A stretch of DNA of 8,538 bases from Alphaproteobacteria bacterium (GCA_022600335.1 JAHZKN010000234.1:1-8538); one strand, 5' to 3'; positions 1-6,759 are shown, numbered from the stretch's first letter. Numbers and translations: made by a program. Notes: generated by a model from the sequence alone, not told the origin.

Positions 1-203
1 CTCAGGTCGTCGCCGCGCGCACGGCGCAACACATCGCGACGCTGGCGCACCAACTCGGAACTGGCCACCATTTCAGAAATGACCAGCCCAGCGCCCAAGC
101 CGTGTGCCAAACGCCGGAAGGGTAAGTCCGAGACCCCGGACATGGGGGCCAAGAACGCAGCGTTTGCCAGCCGATGGCGTCCAAGTTGTATCGTTTGGCT
201 CAA
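1..203 (-). CDS. dusB: tRNA-dihydrouridine synthase DusB, N-terminal part (runs off the left edge)
   Basis: Partial gene; the remainder lies to the left of the window. The product would be an FMN-dependent enzyme that reduces a specific uridine in the tRNA D-loop to dihydrouridine in the cytoplasm. The minus-strand translation shows the N-terminal TIM-barrel signature of this family: LGRHRLANAAFLAPMSGVSD starting near residue 7, then LPFRRL, and the GLVISEMV strand around residues 39-46. These match the FMN-binding APM.GVSD and SEMV motifs. The start is chosen as the TTG at 201-203. It is the only plausible in-frame start just before the first beta strand, no ATG is available upstream, and AGG/AAGG sequences precede it. 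Divergence from ispDF is the arrangement expected in alphaproteobacteria, where this gene (also called nifR3) often precedes ntrBC. Identity is secure from the motifs; the exact start is less so. Confidence 0.92.
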   Translation of the reverse strand, partial: MSQTIQLGRHRLANAAFLAPMSGVSDLPFRRLAHGLGAGLVISEMVASSELVRQRRDVLRRARGDDL

Positions 204-271
204 AGCCTTAGACCTACACTCACAAGACCTGCAATTCGGTGTGACCCCACAGCGTGCGCCCGCCTCTTAGT

Positions 272-286
272 GCATAAATTTTATGC
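272..286. promoter_or_regulatory. 15-bp perfect palindrome in the dusB/ispDF divergent intergenic region
   Basis: GCATAAA and TTTATGC flank a single central T, giving a perfect 7+1+7 AT-rich palindrome in an otherwise GC-rich 220-bp gap (204-423). It sits about 70 bp upstream of the dusB start and about 140 bp upstream of the ispDF start. On the minus strand it includes TAAAAT (278-283), a good -10 match. TTCAGC lies 16 bp upstream of that as a weak -35, so the palindrome may overlap a dusB promoter. Operator function is inferred from symmetry and position only; no regulator family was recognised from the site. Elsewhere in this gap there is only a small 6-bp hairpin at 322-338. Confidence 0.4.
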
Positions 287-423
287 GGGGGTGCCGCATG
301 CTGAACTTTTGGGCAGATTAGGCCACAACGGATGTGGCGACAAGAGGGGCATGGCACCCGATTGCCTGCCAGGGCCGGGGCGGCTAAGCAACCCCTCCTG
401 GATCCGAGAAGGAGAGCACTCCA

Positions 424-1629
424 TTGGCCACTGCCGCCCTCATTGTTGCTGCCGGGCGCGGCAGCCGCGCACAGCCAAGTGCATCAGATGCCACGCAGAC
501 CGCCGGCCCCAAACAATATGCCCGCATCAAAGGCCGGACCGTCTTGGGCCATGCCATTGAGGCTTTCACCTCGCATCCCTCCGTTGATCAGGTTTTGGTC
601 GTGGTTCACGGCGCTGATCTCGATGCCTATGAGGCCGTTACTGAAGACGGTGCATCAGAAAAGCTTTTGCCACCGGTTGAAGGTGGTGCCACGCGCCAAC
701 AGAGCGTGCGCGCCGGCCTTGAGGCGCTCGCACAAGCACAGGCGCCGGACACGGTTCTAATCCACGACGCCGCTCGGCCATTTGTTTCCAGTGATGTGAT
801 CGATCGGGTCGTGAGGGCCCTAACGCATCATACCGGCGCGATAGCCGGAGTGGCGCTCGCCGACACCTTGCAGCGCACATCCGAGACTGGATTGATCACG
901 GAAACGTTGTCCCGCGAAGGCTTATGGCGCGCACAAACCCCGCAGGGGTTTGCTTTTGCTGCTGTATATGACGCCCATCGCAAGGCCAGTGACGTCGGCC
1001 AAGAGTCCTTCACAGACGATGCGACGCTGGTCGCCTGGGCTGGGCACGAAGTCGTCGTCGTTGCGGGATCGGAACACAACACAAAGCTGACAACCAAAGA
1101 GGATCTCGCGATGGCAGCGGATGGCACAGGTGAGACACGCCTCCTACCGCGTATGGGCAACGGCTATGACGTGCATCGCTGCGATAAGGGCGACCACGTT
1201 TGGCTCTGTGGCGTGCGCGTTCCATCAAGTTTCGCTTTGAGTGGTCATTCTGATGCTGACGTTGGTTTGCATGCACTGACGGATGCAATTCTCGGTGCGC
1301 TGGGTGATGGTGACATCGGCACCCACTTCCCGCCCAGCGACACACAGTGGAAAGGGGCCGCTTCGCACATATTCTTGGCCGACGCTGCAAAGCGCGTGCG
1401 CACGGCTGGTGGAGCAATCGGCAATGTCGATGTCACGCTCATTTGCGAATCACCAAAAATTCAGCCCCACCGAGCCCGTATGTGCGCGGAGGTTGCGTCG
1501 ATCTTGGACATCTCGCCCGATCGGGTATCGGTGAAAGCGACGACGACAGAAGGACTTGGCTTAACGGGCCGAGGTGAAGGCGTAGCCGCGATGGCTACTG
1601 CCACCGTGTTTCTTCCCGAGGTGGCCTAA
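424..1629 (+). CDS. ispDF: Bifunctional IspDF: MEP cytidylyltransferase / MECDP synthase
   Basis: The 401-residue fusion catalyses two steps of the non-mevalonate (MEP) isoprenoid pathway in the cytoplasm. The IspD part transfers CMP to 2-C-methyl-D-erythritol 4-phosphate. The IspF part cyclises the phosphorylated product to MECDP. The IspD domain (about residues 3-230) shows the nucleotide-binding LIVAAGRGSR, PKQY at 29-32, IHDAARPF near 113-121 and the NTKLTTKED lysine near 221. The IspF domain (about 243-401) shows GYDVH, GHSDADVGLHAL, GDIGTHFPP, and TTTEGLGLTGRGEG near the C terminus. By alignment with E. coli IspF the zinc ligands are D249, H251 and H283. The IspE step between them is not encoded here; such fusions are usual in alphaproteobacteria. 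The start is TTG at 424, preceded by AGGAG (410-414) at 9-nt spacing. IspD carries a short extra stretch between the P-loop-like motif and PKQY. Both active sites look intact. Confidence 0.97.
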   Translation: MATAALIVAAGRGSRAQPSASDATQTAGPKQYARIKGRTVLGHAIEAFTSHPSVDQVLVVVHGADLDAYEAVTEDGASEKLLPPVEGGATRQQSVRAGLEALAQAQAPDTVLIHDAARPFVSSDVIDRVVRALTHHTGAIAGVALADTLQRTSETGLITETLSREGLWRAQTPQGFAFAAVYDAHRKASDVGQESFTDDATLVAWAGHEVVVVAGSEHNTKLTTKEDLAMAADGTGETRLLPRMGNGYDVHRCDKGDHVWLCGVRVPSSFALSGHSDADVGLHALTDAILGALGDGDIGTHFPPSDTQWKGAASHIFLADAAKRVRTAGGAIGNVDVTLICESPKIQPHRARMCAEVASILDISPDRVSVKATTTEGLGLTGRGEGVAAMATATVFLPEVA

Positions 1630-1719
1630 ACACACCTCCTTTCCAACGGGCATCAAATTGGCCACAGCTCACCACAACACAGTACCGAGCGGCCAGTGTT
1701 TGCGTTGACCCTCCCGCCA

Positions 1720-1740
1720 GAATCGCTGCATCAACGATTC
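1720..1740. promoter_or_regulatory. Inverted repeat upstream of the marR gene, candidate autoregulatory operator
   Basis: GAATCG (1720-1725) and CGATTC (1735-1740) form a perfect 6-bp inverted repeat with a 9-nt spacer. It lies 40-60 bp before the chosen ATG of the MarR-family gene and just downstream of a -35-like TTGACC (1705-1710). MarR proteins commonly bind palindromes of roughly this overall size and repress their own promoters, so this is a reasonable operator candidate. A matching -10 box is not obvious. The rest of the 1630-1779 gap shows no terminator for ispDF. Confidence 0.35.
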
Positions 1741-1779
1741 AGAAGTTGTATGCCAAAATCCAAGCGGGAGACCCGCAAT

Positions 1780-2268
1780 ATGAACATGATGACTCAAACA
1801 CTTGATCGCGCACCAGATCCTGCGGTCGAGATTACTGACATTGCTGAAATGACGGCCGCGAACTGTCTTGCGACACGCGTCCGACAATTGTCTCGTATTA
1901 TTACACGTGTGTATGATGACGCTGTTCGCCCGCTGGGCATTACAGCAAGTCAATACACGCTGCTCGCCCAGCTTGCGTCACGCGACGGCATCACTGCCGT
2001 TGAAATCGGACACGAGCTCGACATTGAAAAATCGACACTGTCGCGCAATCTTAAGCGGCTGTTGGCGCTTGACCACATTGTGATGGACCCACCGGCGGGA
2101 CGTCGCGGCCGAGGTTTGCATTTAACATCCAAAGGTAAAGCCGTGTTGGTTGAGGCTCACCCCATTTGGCAAGCTGCGCAAAATCGTGCCCTCGCCGCCA
2201 TGGGGCAAGATGCGCGCGACACTCTAGATACATTGCTGTCGCGGGCTGAAAAGCTGATTGCAGAATAG
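1780..2268 (+). CDS. MarR-family winged-helix transcriptional regulator
   Basis: The 162-residue product is a dimeric DNA-binding regulator of the MarR family; its ligand and targets cannot be read from sequence. An N-terminal helix region (about 28-55, CLATRVRQLSRIITRVYDDA) is followed by PLGITASQYTLLAQL. A winged helix-turn-helix covers about 71-120: ITAVEIGHELDIEKSTLSRN is the helix-turn-helix with its recognition helix, and the basic wing GRRGRG around 107-112 leads to LTSKGKAVL. A C-terminal helix completes the dimer interface. The start is ATG 1780 because GGGAG (1766-1770) lies 9 nt upstream; in-frame GTG 1696 and ATG 1750 have weaker ribosome sites. A single Cys (C29) lies near the start of the first conserved helix, but the surroundings do not clearly match the OhrR redox cysteine. 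The gene is followed by its own strong terminator. An inverted repeat upstream may be an autoregulatory site. Confidence 0.9.
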   Translation: MNMMTQTLDRAPDPAVEITDIAEMTAANCLATRVRQLSRIITRVYDDAVRPLGITASQYTLLAQLASRDGITAVEIGHELDIEKSTLSRNLKRLLALDHIVMDPPAGRRGRGLHLTSKGKAVLVEAHPIWQAAQNRALAAMGQDARDTLDTLLSRAEKLIAE

Positions 2269-2310
2269 GCTTCACGGCCTGCACCACGCATGCAGCCGAG
2301 ACTCAAAGTG

Positions 2311-2350
2311 AATAGGCGCACCCTTTGTTCGGTGCGCCTATTTTGTTATC
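2311..2350 (+). terminator. Rho-independent terminator after the marR gene
   Basis: AATAGGCGCACC (2311-2322) pairs perfectly with GGTGCGCCTATT (2331-2342) around an 8-nt loop, and TTGTTAT follows the 3' arm to complete a T-rich run from about 2340. The 12-bp GC-rich stem, sited 43 bp after the marR stop and before cinA, is a textbook intrinsic terminator. It implies that cinA has its own promoter. Confidence 0.9.
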
Positions 2351-2393
2351 AGGTTGCAACTCAAATTTACCCAGAGGCTGAGACAAGGCTGCG

Positions 2394-2882
2394 ATGGATA
2401 CGCGTGAGCTCACCACAGCGCTCCTATCTGCATTGCGCCAGCACAACTGGCGGCTCGCGGTTGCAGAAAGTTGTACCGGCGGCCTGATCTCCGCGGCGCT
2501 CACCGATATCGCTGGCGCGTCTGATGTCTTTGACCGCGGATTTGTGACCTATGCCAACGAAGCAAAAATGGATCTGTTGGGCGTACCAGCAGATCTCATC
2601 ATCAGCCATGGTGCGGTCAGTGCTGAGGTTGCCGTCGCCATGGCAACTGGTGCCCGTGAGCGATCTGGCGTCAATATCGCAGGCGCCGTGACGGGTATCG
2701 CCGGGCCAGGCGGCGGGAGTGCTGAAAAACCGGTCGGTTTGGTCTTTATCGCCGTCTCAACCGAAAACAGCCCTCCGGCCGTGCAACAGCACACCTTCGC
2801 AGACCTGAGCCGCGACGCCATTCGCGAAAAGGCCGTACAGGCCACACTGTCGGCGTTGTTGGAGGCCTCCACCGACCCCTAA
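2394..2882 (+). CDS. pncC: CinA C-terminal-domain protein, nicotinamide-nucleotide amidohydrolase (PncC type)
   Basis: The 162-residue product is the stand-alone CinA C-terminal domain. It is predicted to deamidate nicotinamide mononucleotide to nicotinate mononucleotide in the cytoplasm, salvaging the pyridine ring. Seen in the sequence: [21 protein letters not shown], with the conserved Ser-Cys at 26-27 (S26 corresponds to the catalytic serine of E. coli PncC); [15 protein letters not shown], with conserved Lys near 58; [13 protein letters not shown]; and [20 protein letters not shown]. These are in family order and at full length for PncC. The N-terminal molybdopterin-like (COG1058) half found in full CinA proteins is absent, which is common in proteobacteria. 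The ATG start has AAGG (2385-2388) at close spacing. In related genomes this gene sits between the COQ10/lipA genes and ispDF, as here. It is often annotated cinA or a competence/damage-inducible protein. Confidence 0.93.
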   Translation: MDTRELTTALLSALRQHNWRLAVAESCTGGLISAALTDIAGASDVFDRGFVTYANEAKMDLLGVPADLIISHGAVSAEVAVAMATGARERSGVNIAGAVTGIAGPGGGSAEKPVGLVFIAVSTENSPPAVQQHTFADLSRDAIREKAVQATLSALLEASTDP

Positions 2883-3037
2883 CGCGTGAATAAGGGGGAC
2901 GTCGTGCACCACTTTGATGAGATCTTGGCACAAAAGCCTTTCTAGCCGTTATGCTCCCACAATTCGGATCTGGTATATGTATGGGCTCTGCACAGCGTAG
3001 GACTTAGACGTCAACGACAGATCATGGGAGTTCACAC

Positions 3038-3847
3038 GTGCACTGGTGCTTTCAACCATCAAGTCTTCGTAGCCTTGCAATAGCCTGCGCGCTCGCAGGG
3101 CCGCTCGATATGGCAAAGTCTGCCGACATGACGGCGCGCGAAGTGACCGAGCTTTTGTTTCGCGCTGAAGCAACCATGCGACCAGACCTCTCAGGGCTTG
3201 ATCTCAAGAACTTGGATCTGGCACAGCTCAATTTCAAAAAAGCCAAACTTGCCAGTGCTGATCTCTTCGGCAGTGACTTGACGGGTGCCGACTTACGCGG
3301 TGTTGATCTTAAATCCGCTCGCCTTGATCGTGTGACGTTGATTAGCGCAAAATTTGATGGTGCTGATCTTACTGGCGTTAGCATTTTGCGACCGACGTCT
3401 TTCTCGACGTTGAGCGAGGAATTATCGGAGGCCTCCAGCTTTGTTGGGGCGAACCTTGCCGGTGCTAAAGTTTTCGGCCAACTCAACGGCTTTAACTTCA
3501 AGGGCGCCAACTTGCGAGGCATCACTTTTGCGCCGTTTAGTGAAACCGGCTTTATTGAACATGTCTGGCGCACAAAGCTGGAAAGTGCTGATTTGTCAGA
3601 CACTGATCTCGAGGGTGCGGATATGACCTATGTCTCAGCCCGTTTCGCGAACTTTACAAACGCCAATTTGCGCGGTGCGGTGCTAAAGAACGCCGACCTG
3701 TCTCAGGCGATTTTCGCCGGTGCCGATCTTCATGGCGCTGACTTCACAGGTGCGGATCTCGACCAAACAGACCTCCGCCAAGCCAAAGGCCTTGAGACGG
3801 TGCGTGGTCTCAAACAGACACACAATCATAGCAAAGCGCTGTTTTGA
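3038..3847 (+). CDS. Pentapeptide-repeat protein with a possible N-terminal signal peptide
   Basis: The 269-residue protein is built mostly from pentapeptide repeats of the A(D/N)LXX type, which fold as a right-handed quadrilateral beta-helix. Repeats are dense at about 50-115 (GADLRGVDLKSARL), 135-165 (GANLAGAKVF, FKGANLRGITF) and 180-250 (LESADLSDTDLEGADM to GADFTGADLDQTDL). Two non-repeat loops interrupt them at about 116-134 and 166-179. The helical segment TAREVTELLFRAE precedes the repeats. The start is GTG 3038, supported by GGGAG (3026-3030) at 7-nt spacing. The first 20 residues contain Arg, then LAIACALA, giving a possible signal peptide cut after ALA; the hydrophobic core is short, so export is uncertain. 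The fold does not by itself give a function; some family members mimic DNA to protect gyrase, but nothing here shows that role. The 155-bp gap upstream (2883-3037) holds no convincing promoter; TTGGCA at 2925-2930 is one weak -35. Confidence 0.88.
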   Translation: MHWCFQPSSLRSLAIACALAGPLDMAKSADMTAREVTELLFRAEATMRPDLSGLDLKNLDLAQLNFKKAKLASADLFGSDLTGADLRGVDLKSARLDRVTLISAKFDGADLTGVSILRPTSFSTLSEELSEASSFVGANLAGAKVFGQLNGFNFKGANLRGITFAPFSETGFIEHVWRTKLESADLSDTDLEGADMTYVSARFANFTNANLRGAVLKNADLSQAIFAGADLHGADFTGADLDQTDLRQAKGLETVRGLKQTHNHSKALF

Positions 3848-3949
3848 GACGGCCAGCGTTTGACGCAGGCGGCGCTCGGGCAGCAAGCGCATCGTGCACG
3901 CCACTTTACAACAGTATTGCTTGAGGCAACGCGTCGACTGATCACGTCG

Positions 3950-4426
3950 TCAGGCGTCCGCTTTTAGAGCTGCCGTTGGTTTGCCGTAAATTTGATCCGC
4001 ACGGGTTTCAAACGCCACGGCAAAGCGACGAAATGCCTTTTCAAAGACGGGCCCCAACACCAGACCTAGAAGTGGTGAGCGAAATGCGTACGATATATAA
4101 AAGTCAATGGTGCTGCCACCGTCGTCGCGGTCCATAAATCGCCAGCGATTTTCAAGATGATCAAAGGGGCCATCGAGATAGCTGACGAGAATTTCTCCTT
4201 GAGATTCGTTGAGCAATACACGTGTTGTGAACGTATCGGTGAATGCGCTGCTACCAACACCCATTGTTGCAACAAGCTCTTCACCATGCGGCGTCATGGT
4301 TCGTGACGTCACGTCAAGGGCGGTGCAAAGCGGCACAAATCCCGGATACCGTTCAACATCGGCAACGAGCCGGAACATATCTTCGGCGCTATGGCCCACA
4401 GGATGTCGGGTCTCAAATTTCGGCAC
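3950..4426 (-). CDS. COQ10 / RatA-type START-domain protein
   Basis: The 158-residue product belongs to the polyketide cyclase/START superfamily, COQ10 subgroup. In mitochondria and related bacteria this subgroup binds coenzyme Q or an intermediate and supports respiration. The E. coli relative RatA is named as a ribosome-association toxin, so database labels vary. Family signatures are HSAEDMFRLVADVERYPGFVPLC (about 11-34), SYLDGPFDHLENRWRF (about 82-97) and the C-terminal amphipathic helix FEKAFRRFAVAFETRADQIYG (about 128-148), including the usual hydrophobic patch SPLLGLVLGPVF. The start is chosen as GTG 4426, giving MPKFETRHPV, the usual family beginning, with AAGGA about 10 nt upstream. 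An ATG at 4513 is possible but would overlap lipA by 50 bp and add a non-conserved leader. The gene lies 37 bp downstream of lipA on the same strand, a conserved alphaproteobacterial pair and probably one transcript. It converges with the pentapeptide gene; no terminator is evident in the 102-bp gap. Confidence 0.9.
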   Translation of the reverse strand: MPKFETRHPVGHSAEDMFRLVADVERYPGFVPLCTALDVTSRTMTPHGEELVATMGVGSSAFTDTFTTRVLLNESQGEILVSYLDGPFDHLENRWRFMDRDDGGSTIDFYISYAFRSPLLGLVLGPVFEKAFRRFAVAFETRADQIYGKPTAALKADA

Positions 4427-4463
4427 GTCTTGATTTTCCTTTGGGCTCTGTGTCGCGCCACAC

Positions 4464-5417
4464 TCAGGCGTGTGCCATGGCACGCTTGATGGCCTGAAAG
4501 TCTTCTTCAGCATGGTACGATGAACGCGTTAGAGGGCTTGATGCAACGCTCACGAACCCTTTAGCCAACGCGGCGTCTTTCAATTCCGCAAACACATCAG
4601 GGTGCAGATAAGATTTGACTTCGGCGTGCTTGGGCGTTGGTTGCAAATACTGGCCAATTGTCAGGCACATAACGTTTGCCGCCCTCAAATCATCCATCAC
4701 CGCAAGTATCTCGCTGATGTGTTCCCCCAGACCGACCATAATACCGGATTTCGTTACGATCTCCGGTGCCAACTCTTTCACCCGCGCCAAGACGTTGAGC
4801 GAATGGATGTAGCGCGCGCCAGGACGAATGCTGCGGTACAACCGCGGTACAGTTTCCAGATTGTGATTAAAGACATCCGGGCCGGCTGCAACAACACACT
4901 CGAGAGCACCCTTCTTACCGCGAAAGTCTGGTGTTAAAACTTCAATTGTGGTTGCAGGGGAGCGGCCCCGTATCGCACCAATAACACCGGCAAAATGGTG
5001 CGCTCCACCATCTGCCAAATCATCGCGGTCAACCGATGTGATCACAACGTGGGCAAGCCCAAGCTTGTTTACAGCACTGCTGACGCGGTTGGCTTCGTCG
5101 AGGTCGACGGGGTCGGGTTTGCCTGTCGCAACGTTGCAGAATGCGCAACCGCGGGTGCAGATGTCGCCGAGGATCATCATCGTGGCGTGATGCTTAGACC
5201 AACACTCTCCAATATTCGGGCAGCTTGCTTCTTGGCAAACCGTGACCAATCCATTGGCTTTGATGATTTTAGACGTTGCTGCAAATACAGGTGATACCGG
5301 CGCACGGACCCGAATCCAAGGCGGACGCGGCAAGCGCGGTGTATCGGGCCGCCAGGCTTTTTCAGGGTGGCGCGGTCGCTGCTTGCATCGGTCGCGACTG
5401 GGTATGAGGGTGACCAT
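4464..5417 (-). CDS. lipA: Lipoyl synthase LipA
   Basis: The 317-residue radical-SAM enzyme inserts two sulfur atoms into protein-bound octanoyl chains to form the lipoyl cofactor of pyruvate and 2-oxoglutarate dehydrogenases and of the glycine cleavage system. Both iron-sulfur sites are visible. The auxiliary cluster CX4CX5C is C61, C66 and C72 ([12 protein letters not shown]). The radical-SAM CX3CX2C is C87, C91 and C94 (CTRGCAFC). Also present are [58 protein letters not shown] and QYLQPTPKH. The C terminus carries [13 protein letters not shown], whose RSSY serine ligates the auxiliary cluster in LipA. The start is ATG 5417, with AGGA about 9 nt upstream; the open frame continues to 5513 but that leader is not conserved. 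The length matches the family. A 5-bp GC hairpin (GGCGG/CCGCC) lies about 25-45 bp before the start. Probably cotranscribed with the COQ10-type gene downstream. Confidence 0.98.
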   Translation of the reverse strand: MVTLIPSRDRCKQRPRHPEKAWRPDTPRLPRPPWIRVRAPVSPVFAATSKIIKANGLVTVCQEASCPNIGECWSKHHATMMILGDICTRGCAFCNVATGKPDPVDLDEANRVSSAVNKLGLAHVVITSVDRDDLADGGAHHFAGVIGAIRGRSPATTIEVLTPDFRGKKGALECVVAAGPDVFNHNLETVPRLYRSIRPGARYIHSLNVLARVKELAPEIVTKSGIMVGLGEHISEILAVMDDLRAANVMCLTIGQYLQPTPKHAEVKSYLHPDVFAELKDAALAKGFVSVASSPLTRSSYHAEEDFQAIKRAMAHA

Positions 5418-5549
5418 GTTCGATGGTCCTATCACGGGCGGACCAAGCCCGCCAAGGCAAGGGCAAACGGCGCGGCAATCAATTCGCGCAAGCGAACAGG
5501 ACAGAGCTGCCACCGTCGTTGCAGAAGCTATCCGCTAGGGACATCACCC

Positions 5550-5840
5550 CTAGGTGTGGCAGCGCCCCCCGAGATATTGATTGAGCAAGTCATTGTAGAT
5601 GCGCAAATCAGCTTCCTTGGCCTTTGATAGCTTCTTGCCGGCGTTCTTAGCTTCAGCCCACGAGGCCACGCCCTTCTTTTCATACTTTGAGAGCTCAGTG
5701 CGCAGGGACGCACAACCACTGGCGTTTGGAGCAGTGGATGGATTGCCTGATCCGGGACCCCCACAGGCTGCAACACTCAAAGTCATGCTGCCAACGACAA
5801 GCACATTCGCAATACTCACACATAGCCGCACCGAAGACAC
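5550..5840 (-). CDS. Small predicted lipoprotein with a two-cysteine domain
   Basis: No family was recognised. The 96-residue product starts with a signal peptide: Arg, then IANVLVVGSMTLSVAAC, where VAAC is an acceptable lipobox with the lipidated Cys at 26. A short Gly/Pro/Ser/Asn linker follows. The rest is a charged, probably helical segment of about 52 residues bracketed by C43 (GCASL) and C94 (GGRC), which could form a disulfide in the periplasm. The start is GTG 5840 because GGGGAGGG (5847-5854) then lies at correct spacing; ATG 5846 is in frame but directly abuts that site, so it would be a poor start. The mature domain resembles that of the next lipoprotein upstream (see findings). 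A 6-bp CTAGGG/CCCTAG hairpin (5535-5553) overlaps the stop codon but lacks a T-run, so read-through toward lipA, 132 bp away, is possible. The 210-bp upstream gap holds the neighbour's terminator. Confidence 0.8.
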   Translation of the reverse strand: MSSVRLCVSIANVLVVGSMTLSVAACGGPGSGNPSTAPNASGCASLRTELSKYEKKGVASWAEAKNAGKKLSKAKEADLRIYNDLLNQYLGGRCHT

Positions 5841-5980
5841 CGACATCCCTCCCCTATTTTACGCGATGTTTCACCACATGAAAATGGCTGAGGCAAGACC
5901 TCTTCAGCACTTTGGATCACGACACTGCAGAGACACGGTTTTTACGTCCCCTCTCAGTAGCGCCATCACATTGCGCCATC

Positions 5981-6026
5981 GGACAAAAAAACAAAAAAAC
6001 GCAGGCGCTAATGAAACGCCTGCGTT
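5981..6026 (-). terminator. Rho-independent terminator for the Lys/Ala/Thr-rich lipoprotein gene
   Basis: AACGCAGGCG (5998-6007) and CGCCTGCGTT (6017-6026) form a perfect 10-bp stem with a 9-nt loop. Read on the minus strand, the stem is followed by two T7 runs separated by a single G (complement of 5984-5999). The hairpin begins about 25 bp after the stop of the minus-strand lipoprotein gene at 6051, which makes this a strong intrinsic terminator. It separates the two lipoproteins transcriptionally. Confidence 0.92.
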
Positions 6027-6050
6027 CGCTGAATTTCGCTTTTTGAGCTA

Positions 6051-6677
6051 CTAAGGCGTTGTGGTCGCCGCCGTGGTTGCTTTTGCAGCAGCTTCCGTCG
6101 CTGCTTTCTTAGCGGCATCCGTTGCGGCAGCCTTCGCAGCATCCGTTGCAGCAGCTTTTGCAACAGTCTTCACCGCAGTTGTTGTTGTAGATGTTACGGC
6201 AGGTGTCTTGGTTGCGACCGTTGCTTTGGTCACTGTTTTCGTTGTTGCAGCTTTGACCACGGCTTTCTTAGCTGTTGTCACTGCAGCTGTCTTAGGTGCT
6301 GGTGGCGGCGGCGGAGGCGCGACAGCAGCCGCTGCGGACGACGCTGGTTTCAATTTTGAACACCGTTGTTGGAACAGCGCATTGGTGCGATCCAACTCAG
6401 CCATCCGGGCAAGCGATGTGCGATAGACCGGAACGGTCTTGGTTTTGCCAGCACCCGCTTTGGCCACACGATCTGTGATGCCATCTTTTCTCAGGCTATC
6501 GATCTTAGAAACAAGAGATACACACATCGGATCAATGGCAGGCTTTTGTGCCGTTTGCGTATTATTGATCGACGATGTTGTAAGGTTGGTGCCCATCAGC
6601 GAGCCATCGCTCGAACAGGCTGTGAGGGCGCTAAGGCCCAGCACGGGCACAAGCGCCCTAACTATAGATCGCAACAT
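6051..6677 (-). CDS. Predicted lipoprotein with two-cysteine domain, proline run and Lys/Ala/Thr-rich tail
   Basis: No family was recognised. The 208-residue product has a clear lipoprotein signal peptide (MLRSIVRALVPVLGLSALTAC) with a perfect LTAC lipobox and lipidated C21; S22 at the next position predicts sorting to the outer membrane under the E. coli rule. A flexible Ser/Thr/Asn linker (22-50) leads to a domain bracketed by C52 (DPMCVSL) and C106 (QQRC), about 55 residues of predicted helix. An Ala stretch and six consecutive prolines (about 118-126) follow. The last 80 residues are almost only Ala, Thr, Lys and Val, with tandem AAATDAAK-like units, so a net basic, low-complexity tail. 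The start is ATG 6677, with GGGGA 7 nt upstream; an in-frame TTG at 6695 would add six residues without a better site. A strong terminator follows. The domain resembles that of the smaller lipoprotein downstream. The tail might bind an anionic polymer or span the periplasm, but that is conjecture. Confidence 0.85.
   Translation of the reverse strand: MLRSIVRALVPVLGLSALTACSSDGSLMGTNLTTSSINNTQTAQKPAIDPMCVSLVSKIDSLRKDGITDRVAKAGAGKTKTVPVYRTSLARMAELDRTNALFQQRCSKLKPASSAAAAVAPPPPPPAPKTAAVTTAKKAVVKAATTKTVTKATVATKTPAVTSTTTTAVKTVAKAAATDAAKAAATDAAKKAATEAAAKATTAATTTP
6091..6162 (-). repeat. Three imperfect 24-bp tandem repeats inside the lipoprotein tail
   Basis: Three consecutive 24-bp units (6091-6114, 6115-6138, 6139-6162) are visible. 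The last two are nearly identical and both begin GCATCCGTTGC; the first is more diverged. They encode AAATDAAK/AATEAAAK-like octapeptides on the minus strand. Copy number changes by slippage are plausible because the unit is a multiple of three. Confidence 0.75.
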
Positions 6678-6759
6678 CGAATTGTCCCCACTCAATAAAT
6701 TTCACCCCTACTTGGCCTCGTTCTTAGGCCCGGAAATGAAAGCCAGCAAGCCAGCAGCC

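Noticed and set aside
1010..1417. Minus-strand open frame inside ispDF
   Set aside because: It lies opposite conserved IspD/IspF motifs and has no recognisable domain.
3052..3603. 183-codon minus-strand open frame opposite the pentapeptide gene
   Set aside because: Its regularity mirrors the repeat codons on the other strand, and the plus strand has the true pentapeptide pattern with a ribosome site.
4427..4513. Longer COQ10-type protein starting at ATG 4513
   Set aside because: It would overlap lipA by 50 bp and add a leader absent from the family; the GTG at 4426 gives the usual MPKFET-like start.
5418..5513. Extended N terminus for LipA from an ATG at 5513
   Set aside because: The extra 32 residues do not resemble LipA, whereas ATG 5417 gives the family length with a ribosome site.
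5535..5553. CTAGGG/CCCTAG hairpin as a terminator for the small lipoprotein
   Set aside because: The stem is only 6 bp, overlaps the stop codon and is not followed by a T-run, so it was not listed as a terminator.
6061..6426. Plus-strand open frame rich in Ala/Val with a Gly run, opposite the lipoprotein tail
   Set aside because: It is the antisense image of the Ala/Thr/Lys codons and proline run of the minus-strand lipoprotein, which has a lipobox, ribosome site and terminator; the plus frame has none of these.
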